Positions 49,479 through 58,642 are shown, counted from the stretch's first letter. The stretch is 64,000 nt of DNA from an uncultured Porticoccus sp. (GCF_913061305.1 NZ_CAJXST010000004.1:214860-278859); one strand, 5' to 3'. A program made the numbers and translations. Notes: a model not told the origin generated them from the sequence alone.

Positions 49479-50426
49479 ATGGGATTATTGGTGAACGGGA
49501 CATGGCAGGACAAGTGGTATGACACCAAGGCCAGCGGCGGGGAGTTCAAGCGGCAGGAAAGCCGGTTCCGGCACTGGATCACTGCAGATGGCGGCCCAGG
49601 CCCCGATGGGCAGCGGGGGTTTGCCGCCAGCAGTGGCCGGTATCATCTGTATGTTTCGCTGGCCTGTCCCTGGGCCCATCGGACGCTGATTTTTCGCCAG
49701 TTAAAGGGGCTGGTGGAGCATGTTGGTGTCACGGTAGTGGAGCCACTGATGCTGGAGAACGGTTGGGAGTTCAGCGCGGAGGGTGATGATCTCTACGGGC
49801 TGGATTACCTCTATCAACTCTATTTGAAAGCGGCCCGTGATTATGAAGGGCGGGTGACCGTGCCGGTGTTGTGGGATAAACAACAGCAGACCATCGTCAG
49901 CAACGAATCTGCCGACATTATTCGAATGTTCAACAGTGCCTTTGATTCGATGACCGGTAACCGGCTCAATTTTTACCCGGCAGCTTTGCGCGTGAAGATA
50001 GATGACATTAATCAGCGGGTGTACGAGGAAATTAACAACGGCGTGTACCGGGCCGGATTTGCCACAACCCAGACCGCCTATGAGAGAGCCTACGCCGGGC
50101 TTTTTGAAGCGCTGGACTGGGTGGAGGGCAGACTGGCAAGCCGGGATTATCTGTTGGGCGAACAGGTCACAGAGGCGGACTGGCGATTGTTCACTACACT
50201 GGTGCGTTTCGATGCGGTTTACCACGGTCACTTCAAATGCAATCGCAACCGCCTGCTGGAATTCTCGAATTTACCCGGCTATCTGTCCCGGTTATACAAA
50301 ACCCCCGGTGTCGCAGAAACCGTCAACCTGGATCACATTAAAAAGCACTACTATGGCAGCCACAAAACCATCAATCCCACCGGTATCATCCCGGTGGGTC
50401 CGGCCCGGCTGTTCGTCGCTGATTGA
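49479..50426 (+). CDS. Glutathionyl-hydroquinone reductase, YqjG/Xi-class GST
   Basis: A 315-residue enzyme. The catalytic Cys63 lies in SLACPWAHRT, the Xi-class signature. The C-terminal helical domain holds LGEQVTEADWRLFTTLVRFDAVY and ends HFKCNRNRL…YLSRLY. These proteins reduce glutathionyl-hydroquinones back to hydroquinones. The ATG at 49479 has GGGAGAG as ribosome binding site and gives the family N-terminus; the frame is open 34 codons further upstream without family-like sequence. It is divergent from mutS and stands alone. Confidence 0.92.
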   Translation: MGLLVNGTWQDKWYDTKASGGEFKRQESRFRHWITADGGPGPDGQRGFAASSGRYHLYVSLACPWAHRTLIFRQLKGLVEHVGVTVVEPLMLENGWEFSAEGDDLYGLDYLYQLYLKAARDYEGRVTVPVLWDKQQQTIVSNESADIIRMFNSAFDSMTGNRLNFYPAALRVKIDDINQRVYEEINNGVYRAGFATTQTAYERAYAGLFEALDWVEGRLASRDYLLGEQVTEADWRLFTTLVRFDAVYHGHFKCNRNRLLEFSNLPGYLSRLYKTPGVAETVNLDHIKKHYYGSHKTINPTGIIPVGPARLFVAD

Positions 50427-50510
50427 TCGATTGTTCAGTGCTGCTGCCTGTTGATAGGTTGCAAGTGACAATTACCAGGCACTGTTCACTGCTTTCGTGA
50501 GCGGGGTGGC

Positions 50511-50532
50511 GCCATTGAGAAATCCCAATGGC
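50511..50532. other. Hairpin between the GST gene and the RNA methyltransferase gene
   Basis: GCCATTG (50511-50517) pairs perfectly with CAATGGC (50526-50532) over an 8-nt loop. No T-tract follows, so an intrinsic terminator is doubtful. Confidence 0.4.
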
Positions 50533-50610
50533 TGTAAAACTAGGGCATACTTGAAGGCTGTTTTAGCGTCGGTGGGTTTGTCTGCCGACAGTCATATGTA
50601 AGGAATCCCA

Positions 50611-51756
50611 TTGAAACCCAGAAGACCTCACCCTAAAGCCCGACGGCAATCGCCCAACCGCCCGATTGAATTCCTGATTGAGAGCATCGATCCGATGGGG
50701 CAGGGGGTGGCAAAGATTGACAGCAAACCCTGTTTCATTGCCAAGACATTGCCTGGTGAACAGGGTGCTGCAACTATTACCCGCGCCAGCAAAGGGGTGC
50801 TGTTTGCCCGGATGGACAGCCTTTCCAGCACCGCTGAAAACCGTATTGTGCCAGCTTGCGAGCATTTTGAGCAGTGCTCCGGCTGTCACTTTCTGCACAC
50901 AGATTATGAAAGCGAACTGACCTACAAGCGCAATGCCCTGGCGGATCATCTCAAGCGGCTCAGTGTGGAGACCCCCGACATTCACGTGGCGCCTGCCGAG
51001 CAGCGGCTGGGCTACCGCAATCGCATGCAGTTGCACTACCGTCACAAGTATCTGGGTATGATCGACCCAGTCACCGATGCTGTTCTGGAAATTCCGCACT
51101 GCCAGGTGATTGATGAGCGACTTCGCGAGACCTTTGACAGCCTCTATCAGGACAAAAGCTGGACTGAAGATCACCAGGGTCAGGGGCACTGTGAGCTGTA
51201 TCTGACCGATGATGGTGTCAGTGTGCAATGGGATCAACCCTATGCCCACGGCGGTTTTACCCAGGTCAACGGGGCCATGAATGAGGTGCTGCGGGAGATC
51301 GTAAGAGCCCAGCTGGACGATCTTGAGGTCAGGACGTTGCTGGATCTGTTCTCCGGAGAGGGCAACCTGTCAGATTTGATTCTGCCGGAGCACCCCGGTA
51401 TCGAGCGGGTGATGGTGGACTATGCGCCGGAGCGGGCGAAGCTGAAGGAAGTGTTGAGCTTTATTCATCTGGATCTTTTTTCCGACACGGCGTTGCGGGC
51501 CTTCAAGGCGCGTACCGAGCACACCCGGTTCGATGTGCTGTTGGTGGACCCACCCCGCAAGGGCTTTGTTCATCTGGCACAATGGGTCAAAGCCTATCGG
51601 CCCAAAAAACTGATTTACGTCAGTTGCAGTGCCCCCACCATGGTGCGCGATCTGCAGTTGCTGGGCGGTGATTACCGGATCGAACAGGTGAATCTGATTG
51701 ATCTGTTTCCCGGCACCTATCACTACGAAACACTGGTTACCATTACCTTCAAATAA
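50611..51756 (+). CDS. RlmD/TrmA-like class I RNA (uracil-5-) methyltransferase
   Basis: A 381-residue SAM-dependent RNA methyltransferase. An N-terminal TRAM domain is followed by cysteines for a [4Fe-4S] cluster as in RlmD (Cys83, Cys89, Cys92 in CEHFEQCSGCHF, Cys164). SAM motif I is LLDLFSGEGNLS and the catalytic Cys339 is in YVSCSAP, where RlmD has YVSCNP. The target uridine cannot be named. The protein starts at TTG, 50611, with AAGGAA 7-8 nt upstream. It is shorter than RlmD (about 430). Confidence 0.85.
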   Translation: MKPRRPHPKARRQSPNRPIEFLIESIDPMGQGVAKIDSKPCFIAKTLPGEQGAATITRASKGVLFARMDSLSSTAENRIVPACEHFEQCSGCHFLHTDYESELTYKRNALADHLKRLSVETPDIHVAPAEQRLGYRNRMQLHYRHKYLGMIDPVTDAVLEIPHCQVIDERLRETFDSLYQDKSWTEDHQGQGHCELYLTDDGVSVQWDQPYAHGGFTQVNGAMNEVLREIVRAQLDDLEVRTLLDLFSGEGNLSDLILPEHPGIERVMVDYAPERAKLKEVLSFIHLDLFSDTALRAFKARTEHTRFDVLLVDPPRKGFVHLAQWVKAYRPKKLIYVSCSAPTMVRDLQLLGGDYRIEQVNLIDLFPGTYHYETLVTITFK

Positions 51757-51809
51757 GGGTATGTGCATCGCCTCTTTAATCAGCAGATCAGTTACAGTAA
51801 GTTGTCGGC

Positions 51810-52298
51810 ATGGATAATCAAACGGTTTCGCTGTCGGCCCGGCTGGGAGAGCTGTTGCTCAATCGCCATGCCACGGTTACCTGCGCGGAATCCTGTACCG
51901 GTGGCGGCATCGCCAGTGCCATCACCGAAATTTCAGGCAGTTCCCAATGGTTTCAGCTGGGGCTGGTGACCTACGCCAATAGTGCCAAGCAGCAGTTGCT
52001 GGGGTTGTCCCCCGACGTGCTCACCGCTGAGGGTGCGGTCAGTGAGGCGGTGGTCATCGAAATGGCGCGGGCTGTCCTGGTCCTCGCCGATGCCGATATC
52101 AGTGTGGCGGTGAGCGGTGTGGCGGGGCCGGATGGCGGCACCGAGGCGAAACCGGTGGGGACGGTCTGGTTTTGCTGGATGCTACGCGATGGTTCTCCGG
52201 TCGCCCGCTGTTTCAGGTTTCCCGGTGACCGGGCGGCGGTGAGAACGGCCGCAGTACAGCAGGCGTTGCTGGGATTAATTGAGTTGCTGGAAAATTAA
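51810..52298 (+). CDS. pncC: Nicotinamide-nucleotide amidase (CinA C-terminal family)
   Basis: A 162-residue single-domain enzyme that deamidates NMN to nicotinic acid mononucleotide, recycling NAD. Family signatures are TCAESCTGGGIASAITEISGSS near residue 22-43 and VSGVAGPDGGTEAKPVGTVW. Its stop codon ends one base before the LexA box of recA; pncC directly before recA is the usual gammaproteobacterial order. Confidence 0.95.
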   Translation: MDNQTVSLSARLGELLLNRHATVTCAESCTGGGIASAITEISGSSQWFQLGLVTYANSAKQQLLGLSPDVLTAEGAVSEAVVIEMARAVLVLADADISVAVSGVAGPDGGTEAKPVGTVWFCWMLRDGSPVARCFRFPGDRAAVRTAAVQQALLGLIELLEN

Positions 52299-52299
52299 A

Positions 52300-52319
52300 T
52301 ACTGTATGACTATACAGTA
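52300..52319 (+). promoter_or_regulatory. LexA box (SOS operator) of recA
   Basis: CTGT-N8-ACAG with outer TA on both sides, matching the proteobacterial SOS consensus. It occupies the same place as in E. coli recA, filling the 16-bp spacer between a weak -35 (TAAATA) and -10 (TAGTTT). The recA ATG is 61 nt downstream of the box. Confidence 0.95.
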
Positions 52320-52380
52320 GTTTTGCGTTGCGTTAAGCTAGCGCCATTCTCTACACAGAAGATAGCAAAGGAGACCTTTC

Positions 52381-53430
52381 ATGGATCCAAACAAGGAAAA
52401 AGCGCTGCAGGCGGCGCTCGGTCAGATCGAGCGGCAATTTGGCAAGGGAACTGTCATGCGGATGGGCGACCGCGAACATGTGGTTATGCCATCTATCTCA
52501 ACCGGGTCGCTGGGTCTGGATATCGCATTGGGCATCGGTGGTCTGCCGAAGGGTCGTGTGGTGGAAATTTATGGGCCGGAATCCTCCGGTAAAACCACGT
52601 TGACGCTCCAGGTGATTGCCGAGGCGCAAAAGAAAGGCGGCACCTGTGCTTTTGTGGATGCGGAACATGCGCTGGATCCGGATTACGCCGAAAAACTGGG
52701 TGTCAATGTGGACGACCTGATTGTCTCCCAGCCGGATACCGGCGAACAGGCTCTGGAAGTCACCGATATGCTGGTGCGTTCAGGGGCCATTGATGTGCTG
52801 GTGGTGGATTCGGTGGCAGCCCTGACGCCCCGTGCAGAAATTGAAGGTGAAATGGGCGATCACCATGTGGGCTTGCAGGCCCGTCTGATGTCCCAGGCAC
52901 TGCGCAAACTCACCAGTAATATCAAGCAGGCCAACTGTCTGGTGATCTTTATTAACCAGATCAGAATGAAAATCGGGGTGATGTTTGGCAACCCGGAAAC
53001 CACCACGGGTGGTAATGCCCTGAAATTTTACTCTTCGGTGCGACTGGATATTCGCCGTATCGGTGCCGTCAAGGAAGGCGAGGAAGTGGTGGGTAACGAA
53101 ACCCGTGTCAAGGTGGTTAAAAACAAGGTGTCTCCCCCGTTCAAACAGTGTGAATTCCAGATTTTATACGGTGAGGGCATCAACCATCTGGGCGAAGTGG
53201 TCGATCTGGGGGTCAAGTGTGGCCTGATTGACAAGGCGGGTGCATGGTATGCCTATAACGGCACCAAAATTGGACAGGGAAAGGCAAACGCCTGCGAGTA
53301 CCTGAAGGAAAATCCGGCAATTGCCGCTGAGGTGGAACAGAAAATTCGCCAGCAGTTAATGGCGCCGGCCAAACCCCCAAAACAGGAGCTGCCAGCGGAT
53401 CCTGCAGAAACGGAAGAGATTCAAAACTGA
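52381..53430 (+). CDS. recA: Recombinase RecA
   Basis: A 349-residue strand-exchange ATPase and LexA co-protease. Walker [10 protein letters not shown] (about 66-74), Walker B-like [12 protein letters not shown], the L1 loop [10 protein letters not shown] and the L2 loop [15 protein letters not shown] are all present, and the C-terminus is acidic. AAGGAGA precedes the ATG. Regulated by LexA through the upstream box. A terminator follows, and recX is displaced 1.7 kb downstream. Confidence 0.99.
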   Translation: MDPNKEKALQAALGQIERQFGKGTVMRMGDREHVVMPSISTGSLGLDIALGIGGLPKGRVVEIYGPESSGKTTLTLQVIAEAQKKGGTCAFVDAEHALDPDYAEKLGVNVDDLIVSQPDTGEQALEVTDMLVRSGAIDVLVVDSVAALTPRAEIEGEMGDHHVGLQARLMSQALRKLTSNIKQANCLVIFINQIRMKIGVMFGNPETTTGGNALKFYSSVRLDIRRIGAVKEGEEVVGNETRVKVVKNKVSPPFKQCEFQILYGEGINHLGEVVDLGVKCGLIDKAGAWYAYNGTKIGQGKANACEYLKENPAIAAEVEQKIRQQLMAPAKPPKQELPADPAETEEIQN

Positions 53431-53459
53431 CCGCTGTGAACAGCTGATCGCAGGAGGTT

Positions 53460-53496
53460 AAAAAAACCGCATCAGGTTCCGGGTGCGGTTTTTTTT
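53460..53496 (+). terminator. Intrinsic terminator of recA
   Basis: ACCGCA (53466-53471) pairs with TGCGGT (53484-53489), extended by A:T pairs, and is followed by eight T residues. The loop is 12 nt. Confidence 0.88.
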
Positions 53497-53597
53497 GTGG
53501 CCATCTGGATTTCCTGATTCAATATCCGTCTGATAGTGAGGGGGATCGCGCTGGCGATTCTCCGGGCAGGTTCCCCGAGGGGACGGTAAAACGATTG

Positions 53598-54365
53598 ATG
53601 GATATATCAGAGCTGGTTCTCTACAAAAGTATTCTGGTGCTCGGGTTTCTGATGCTTTTGTTCGTATCTGAACGCAAATGGCCTGCTGCGCAACGGCCCG
53701 GTGTCATTGCCACTCCCCGCCGGCTCGGCAAAAACCTCTCGCTGTGGCTCTGCAACAGTGCTCTATCGCCGCTGATCGTCCTGCCCATTACGCTGTTCGC
53801 CGTGAACCAGAGCGCAGATTGGCGAACCGTTTGGCCGGGGGGTGGCTGGGGCATGGCATTGGATATTCTGTTGCTGGACCTGTGGATTTACTGGTGGCAT
53901 CGCGCCAATCACCGCTTACCCCTGTTATGGCGTTTCCATCGGGTTCATCACCTCGATCAGTGGCTGGACGTGACTTCAGCTGTGCGGTTCCATTTCGGTG
54001 AGGTGGTGTTGTCGGCACTGGTGCGTGGCGCCGTTATTCTGCTGATCGGGTTCCCGCTGCTCTCGGTGATTCTCTTTGAATCGCTGGTGCTGGCAATGGC
54101 GGGTTTCCACCATTCCAATATCCGGCTGCCAGCGAATCTGGAGCGGTGGCTCTCGCGGGTGATTGTGACGCCCTCCATTCACTGGGTGCACCACCACATT
54201 GACCAACGCGACACGGACAGTAATTATGGCGCTATATTCAGCTTCTGGGATCGCCTGTTTGTCAGCCGCTCGGACAAGGTTCGCGAACCGGCCATGCCCA
54301 TCGGCCTGGATCAGGCAAAGGATGAGGGGTTGTGGTCCCTGTTGTTGGCACCGTTTCGGCGTTGA
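53598..54365 (+). CDS. Sterol desaturase/fatty acid hydroxylase family protein
   Basis: A 255-residue membrane protein with about five hydrophobic segments. The eight-histidine di-iron motif is present as HRANH, HRVHH and HHSNIR…HWVHHH. Such enzymes hydroxylate or desaturate lipids; bacterial members act on fatty acids, carotenoids or ether lipids, and the substrate here is unknown. The ATG at 53598 is preferred to a TTG one codon upstream. It separates recA from recX. Confidence 0.88.
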   Translation: MDISELVLYKSILVLGFLMLLFVSERKWPAAQRPGVIATPRRLGKNLSLWLCNSALSPLIVLPITLFAVNQSADWRTVWPGGGWGMALDILLLDLWIYWWHRANHRLPLLWRFHRVHHLDQWLDVTSAVRFHFGEVVLSALVRGAVILLIGFPLLSVILFESLVLAMAGFHHSNIRLPANLERWLSRVIVTPSIHWVHHHIDQRDTDSNYGAIFSFWDRLFVSRSDKVREPAMPIGLDQAKDEGLWSLLLAPFRR

Positions 54366-54439
54366 TCGCTGGGACGACTGTACAGTGCTTTTACCCATAA
54401 AATAGTCAACCACCGGATTCGTCCGGCAGGAGTGGATCG

Positions 54440-55120
54440 ATGGATAGTTATCAGGAACTGATCAGCGTGATTGCCCTGACGGCAGGTGTCGGCTGGGCCA
54501 GCGGCATCAATCTGTATGCGCTGGTGCTGGTGCTGGGCATAGCGGGGGCCACCGGCAACATCCAGTTGCCCGCGGAGCTGGCTGTGGTGCAGAGTCCGCT
54601 GGTGATCATGGCCGCCGGCGTCATGTATGTGATTGAATTTATTGCGGACAAAGTGCCGGGGGTGGATACCGGCTGGGATACCCTGCATACCTTCATCCGC
54701 ATACCCGCAGGGGCCATGCTGGCTGCGGGGGCGGTGGGTGATGTCACCCCGGCGCTGGAAATTGCGGCGGGGCTGATGGGGGGTACTCTGGCCGGTGCCA
54801 GCCATCTCACCAAGGCCTCCACCCGGGCGCTGATCAATACTTCCCCCGAACCAGTCAGCAACTGGACCGCATCAATCAGTGAAGATCTGCTGGTGTTGGG
54901 AGGGCTGTGGACGATGTTTAATCACCCGATACTGTTCCTCTGCCTGATGGTACTGTTTATTGCGCTGGTGATCTGGCTGTTGCCCAGGTTGTGGCGGCTG
55001 ATCAAAAAGATTTTTGTCAAGATCGGCCAGTGGCTGGGTATGGTCGAGAAGCCCGTCCCCCAGACCATCCCTGATGCCGAGCCGCCGGTTGCGCTGCCGC
55101 CGGAGGAGCGGTCGCCTTGA
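54440..55120 (+). CDS. DUF4126 domain membrane protein
   Basis: A 226-residue protein with about five hydrophobic segments and a Pro-rich C-terminal tail. The opening VIALTAGVGWASGINLYALVLVLG and DKVPGVDTGWDTLHTFIRIPAGA are DUF4126-like. Function unknown. AGGAG lies 8 nt before the ATG. Its stop overlaps the recX start by TTGA, so recX translation is probably coupled to it. Confidence 0.83.
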   Translation: MDSYQELISVIALTAGVGWASGINLYALVLVLGIAGATGNIQLPAELAVVQSPLVIMAAGVMYVIEFIADKVPGVDTGWDTLHTFIRIPAGAMLAAGAVGDVTPALEIAAGLMGGTLAGASHLTKASTRALINTSPEPVSNWTASISEDLLVLGGLWTMFNHPILFLCLMVLFIALVIWLLPRLWRLIKKIFVKIGQWLGMVEKPVPQTIPDAEPPVALPPEERSP

Positions 55121-55596
55121 AGAAAGCCGCCGAATCGGATCCGCAGCGTTTGATCCGCTATCGGGCCATGGATCTGCTGGCTCGCCGTGAGTACTCCGCA
55201 CATGAGTTGCAGGCCAAGCTGGTGGAGAAGTTTCCCGAACACGCCCCGCTGGTGGGGCCGGTGTTGGCGGGGCTGACGCGGGACAACCTGCAATCTGACC
55301 AGCGTTTTGCTGAAGCCTATGTTCGCGCGCTTATTCACCGCGGGCAGGGGCCCTATCGGATTCGTCAGGCATTACAGCAACGGGGGGTTGATTCGTCCCT
55401 GGCCGAGCAGACCATTGCCGATTGCGGTGAAGACTGGTTTGAACTGGCCGTTCAGGTGATGCACAAGAAATATGGTGGTCAGCCCTGCACCGGTTTTGCC
55501 GAGCGCGCCAGGCGCAGCCGTTTTCTTCAGTACCGCGGATTCAACGCTGAACAGATTCAGGCCTGCTTTACTGATGATGAAAAGGATGATAGTTGA
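55117..55596 (+). CDS. recX: RecA regulator RecX
   Basis: A 159-residue all-helical protein of three tandem three-helix repeats that binds RecA filaments and limits their growth. Family positions are visible in AMDLLARREYSAHELQAKL, RFAEAYVRALIHRGQGP and RFLQYRGFNAEQI. The start is TTG at 55117, with a strong GGAGGAG upstream, overlapping the DUF4126 stop. Its 3' end overlaps the convergent hydrolase gene by 29 bp. Confidence 0.93.
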   Translation: MKKAAESDPQRLIRYRAMDLLARREYSAHELQAKLVEKFPEHAPLVGPVLAGLTRDNLQSDQRFAEAYVRALIHRGQGPYRIRQALQQRGVDSSLAEQTIADCGEDWFELAVQVMHKKYGGQPCTGFAERARRSRFLQYRGFNAEQIQACFTDDEKDDS

Positions 55597-56569
55597 AAAT
55601 TTCCGCCAGACAGCGATCGATCCAGCAATCCAGGCGGTAGTTCTCAACGAATCCGCAGTGTCCACCCAGTGCCGTCACGACAAACGTCAGCGCATCGGGC
55701 CGGTGAATCTTTTCCAGATCGGCCACCGGCACAATGGGGTCATCCTCACTTGTGATGAGGTAGGCCGGGACACTGAGATTGGATAACCTGTCGCCGCTCA
55801 GTGCGTAGGCCGAGAAGTATTGGCTGGCATCGCTGAAGGGGGTGAAGGCGGGTACAAAGAAGTCATTCAGGGCAGTCAATGATGAGAACCGGGGCAGTGG
55901 TTTGTGATTCAGCAGGTCGGGGAAAAAATACAGTTTTTTCTCCAGTGAACGGGTCCACTTGTCAAAGAAATGGTTGCGGTAAAGCGGGCCGTCCATAATG
56001 CGTTGCATGGCATGTGCAGGGTCCACGGGTGGGCAGATGGCCACTACTGACGACAGCGGTATCTCGGTGCCGACATCGGCGGCAATACGCAGGGCAAAAT
56101 TGCCCCCCAGTGAATAGCCGGCCAGGGAGCACTGGCAGTGAGGTTGTTGCCGCAAAAAGTCCATGATGGCAGTGGCGACCTCCTCCGACAGGGTGGAGTT
56201 GAACGTCCCGTTGTTGAGGTGCAGGCTCCCGCCGTGGTCGCGAAGGTTGAGTCTCAACACATTGAAGCCGCGCTGGTAGAGATAGTGGGCAGCGGAGAGT
56301 ATATAGGTGGATTCTCCACTGCCTTCCCAGCCGTGCAATAACACAGCCAGTTTGTTGTTGTCGCGATCTGCCCGATCAAAGGAGGCCAGCAGTCTTACCG
56401 TCTGACCGCCGTGAGAGCCGTTGAGCAGCAGGGTTTTGCTGCGTGCTCTCATGGCCAGGCATCGATTGTTAACCAGCCATTGCCTGGGACCCGTGTTGCT
56501 GAGTAGGCTCTGGAGGTGTGCATTGCGCAGGCCGGGCGGTGGGCAAAAGTCGGGTAGCTGGAGGTGCAT
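55568..56569 (-). CDS. YheT-like alpha/beta hydrolase
   Basis: A 333-residue cytoplasmic hydrolase of the YheT/EMB8 family. The oxyanion region is LLHGWEGSGES, the nucleophile serine is in AGYSLGGNFAL, the acid in SEDDPIVPV and the histidine in LGGHCGFVE. It begins with the family's N-terminal LPDFCPPPGLRNAHLQSL. The natural substrate is unknown; esterase activity is usual. Convergent with recX, overlapping its last 29 bp. Confidence 0.9.
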   Translation of the reverse strand: MHLQLPDFCPPPGLRNAHLQSLLSNTGPRQWLVNNRCLAMRARSKTLLLNGSHGGQTVRLLASFDRADRDNNKLAVLLHGWEGSGESTYILSAAHYLYQRGFNVLRLNLRDHGGSLHLNNGTFNSTLSEEVATAIMDFLRQQPHCQCSLAGYSLGGNFALRIAADVGTEIPLSSVVAICPPVDPAHAMQRIMDGPLYRNHFFDKWTRSLEKKLYFFPDLLNHKPLPRFSSLTALNDFFVPAFTPFSDASQYFSAYALSGDRLSNLSVPAYLITSEDDPIVPVADLEKIHRPDALTFVVTALGGHCGFVENYRLDCWIDRCLAEIFNYHPFHHQ

Positions 56570-56703
56570 GGCGATTATTTGAGCTCCCAGGGTGGATGCG
56601 GGCTATCATAGCACCCATTGAATTAAATACATGCCCACAGGAACGGACGCGCCGGGATACAATCTAACAGGCAGATTTGAACCAATTTAGCTGGGGTATT
56701 GAA

Positions 56704-57108
56704 TTGAAATCGTGGAAGCGTTGGACCATATTCTGGGTCGTCCTGGTTCTTGGCCCTCAACAACTTCTGGCTGAGGATCGGCACCAGAATGGCGTCCCAA
56801 AAACCGGACAGCAGGCAGAATCGGAAAGAATTAGCGATGCCGATCTGGCCCTGTGGGGTATTGTGGATGGCTGCCTGAACAGCAAGCTGGTTCATTATTT
56901 TTACGTGTTGAATTCCCACGCGGCGGTGCTCGAGTTGGCCGGTGGAAAAAAAGTGCTGATGCGTTTCGATGGCGACTGTCAGGGTGTCGAGCAGTACGGT
57001 TTTGTTCACACAGCTCATGATAATAAATTTTGTGCGGGCTCCCATTCAATAAGAGTGCTGCACAGCGGTGACCGCTGTGAGGTCAAGTCGCTCGAACCCT
57101 ATCCCTGA
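56704..57108 (+). CDS. Small secreted protein, possibly DUF6491-like
   Basis: A 134-residue protein with a signal peptide (about 1-23, KSWKRWTIFWVVLVLG then a small-residue site) and a compact mature part with four cysteines. The pattern ALWGIVDGCLNSKLVHYFYVLNS, a Gly-Gly turn, and C-terminal CAGSHSIRVLHSGDRCEV is reminiscent of DUF6491, but I hold this only loosely. The start is uncertain: TTG at 56704 gives a clean signal peptide, TTG at 56677 would add nine residues, and no ATG is available. It is followed after 38 nt by an M23 peptidase gene. Confidence 0.6.
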   Translation: MKSWKRWTIFWVVLVLGPQQLLAEDRHQNGVPKTGQQAESERISDADLALWGIVDGCLNSKLVHYFYVLNSHAAVLELAGGKKVLMRFDGDCQGVEQYGFVHTAHDNKFCAGSHSIRVLHSGDRCEVKSLEPYP

Positions 57109-57146
57109 TACACTTCCCAACACTGTTAAACCAACGCGAGTGAATC

Positions 57147-57980
57147 ATGTTGCTGAAAGGTCTGTCCCTGTGTCGTCGGCTGTTTGTTCTGCTGCTGTGT
57201 CTGTTGCCGATGGGTTCCTTTTCGCTGGACCTTAAAGGCGAGCTGGTGCAGGGCGGCATGCTGATTGGCCGGGTTGCGCCCGGCGAGCAAGTTGAAATCA
57301 TGGGCCGTGCGATCAAGGTAGATGATCAGGGTTTGTTTGTGTTTGGCCTTGGCCGGGACGCCCCTGCAGAAATCAAACTCACCCACACCAACAGTAGTGA
57401 TGAAGTGACGACCCACAGTTATGCTGTGGCGCAGAGAGTCTATCGCGAGCAGCGTGTGGAGGGCGTGCCACAGAAGACCGTCACGCCGCCGCCCGAGGTG
57501 CTGGAGCGAATCCGCCAGGAGGCGGCGCTGGTGCGTGAGGCGAGAACCGTGGACGACCGGCGAACAGATTTTCTGTCAGGCTTTGTCAAACCCCTTGAAG
57601 GACCGGTTACCGGCGTCTATGGAAGCCGTAGGGTTTACAACGGTACGCCTGGAAACCCTCACTATGGTCTGGATATCGCCGCCCCCACCGGTACTGAGGT
57701 TTTCGCACCGGCGCCGGGAGTGGTGACACTGGTGCATCACGACATGTTTTATTCCGGTGGTACCCTGTTGATCGACCACGGTTACGGTATCAGTTCCACC
57801 TTTATCCACCTCAGCGAATTGCTGGTTGAAGAGGGGCAGCAAGTGGCCCCCGGTGACCCGATTGCCCGTGTCGGAGCGACTGGTCGTGCCACTGGCCCGC
57901 ATCTGGACTGGCGGATCAACTGGTTTGATGTACGTCTCGATCCGGCGCTGGTGCTGGAACACTTCCCCGCGGCAAAGTAA
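57147..57980 (+). CDS. M23-family peptidoglycan endopeptidase
   Basis: A 277-residue periplasmic protein with a signal peptide (about 1-26) and a beta-rich N-terminal domain. A helical linker follows, then a C-terminal LytM/M23 domain. Zinc ligands are in HYGLDIAAPTGTEV (first His and Asp) and in GPHLDWRI (last His), with the family's FIHLSELLV between. It probably cleaves peptide cross-links in the cell wall. The ligand set is complete, so it should be active and not an EnvC/NlpD-type activator. Confidence 0.92.
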   Translation: MLLKGLSLCRRLFVLLLCLLPMGSFSLDLKGELVQGGMLIGRVAPGEQVEIMGRAIKVDDQGLFVFGLGRDAPAEIKLTHTNSSDEVTTHSYAVAQRVYREQRVEGVPQKTVTPPPEVLERIRQEAALVREARTVDDRRTDFLSGFVKPLEGPVTGVYGSRRVYNGTPGNPHYGLDIAAPTGTEVFAPAPGVVTLVHHDMFYSGGTLLIDHGYGISSTFIHLSELLVEEGQQVAPGDPIARVGATGRATGPHLDWRINWFDVRLDPALVLEHFPAAK

Positions 57981-58079
57981 TGCAACCGGATACTGAATCC
58001 CGATACTACAGGCGTAGTCTTGGGACCGCCTTTCCCTTAAACTTCGTCCTTGCAACTTTCGCTACGCTCCGGATTCGTG

Positions 58080-58274
58080 ATGATTGATAAAAAACTACTC
58101 AGTATCCTGGTCTGCCCGGTGAGTAAGGGATCACTGGAATATGACAGGGAAAAAGACGAGCTTGTCTGCCGGGCCAGCGGTCTGGCCTACCCGATTCGCG
58201 ATGGTATCCCGGTGATGCTGGAAAGTGAGGCCCGCCCACTCAGCACCGACGAAAAACTCGGTGGTGCTCACTAG
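58080..58274 (+). CDS. Trm112-like protein (YcaR family)
   Basis: A 64-residue protein with [16 protein letters not shown] at the N-terminus and a C-terminal [13 protein letters not shown], the Trm112/UPF0434 signature. Only the first of the usual zinc cysteines is clear (Cys13; CPVSKG replaces CP-x-C), so metal binding may be lost, as in several bacterial members. Relatives activate methyltransferases; in many genomes it lies between lpxK and kdsB, but not here. The ATG at 58080 gives the family N-terminus. Confidence 0.87.
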   Translation: MIDKKLLSILVCPVSKGSLEYDREKDELVCRASGLAYPIRDGIPVMLESEARPLSTDEKLGGAH

Positions 58275-58291
58275 CCGGAGTCCAACAAACC

Positions 58292-58642
58292 ATGTCAGAA
58301 GAAACCATTTTCAGCCGAATTATCAAGGGTGATATTCCTGCCGACATCGTCTATGAGGATGAGCTCTGTATCGCCATCAAGGACGTTGCCCCCAAGGCGC
58401 CTACGCACATACTGGTGATTCCCCGGAAACCGATTCCCCGACTGGTCGATGCCTCTCCGGAGGATCAGAAAATCCTCGGGCATCTCATGCTGGCGGTCGG
58501 TGATATTGCCCGCCAAGCCGGTATTGGTGACGCCTTCAGGGTCGTGATCAACAATGGCGAAGGGGCTGGTCAGACGGTGTTTCACCTCCATTTGCATATT
58601 CTTGGCAATAAATCATTTTCCGAGGCTGAACTCGGATTCTGA
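58292..58642 (+). CDS. hinT: HIT-family purine nucleoside phosphoramidase
   Basis: A 116-residue histidine-triad protein. The triad HLHLHILG is near the C-terminus and the N-terminus IFSRIIKGDIPADIVYEDE is typical of HinT. It hydrolyses AMP-linked phosphoramidates; a role in removing aminoacyl-AMP formed by tRNA synthetases has been shown for relatives. It lies 17 nt after the Trm112-like gene and 61 nt before alaS. Confidence 0.95.
   Translation: MSEETIFSRIIKGDIPADIVYEDELCIAIKDVAPKAPTHILVIPRKPIPRLVDASPEDQKILGHLMLAVGDIARQAGIGDAFRVVINNGEGAGQTVFHLHLHILGNKSFSEAELGF

Noticed and set aside
58080..58274. Trm112-like gene as a pseudogene because cysteines are missing
   Set aside because: Length, start and the rest of the family pattern are intact, and several bacterial members lack the zinc cysteines.
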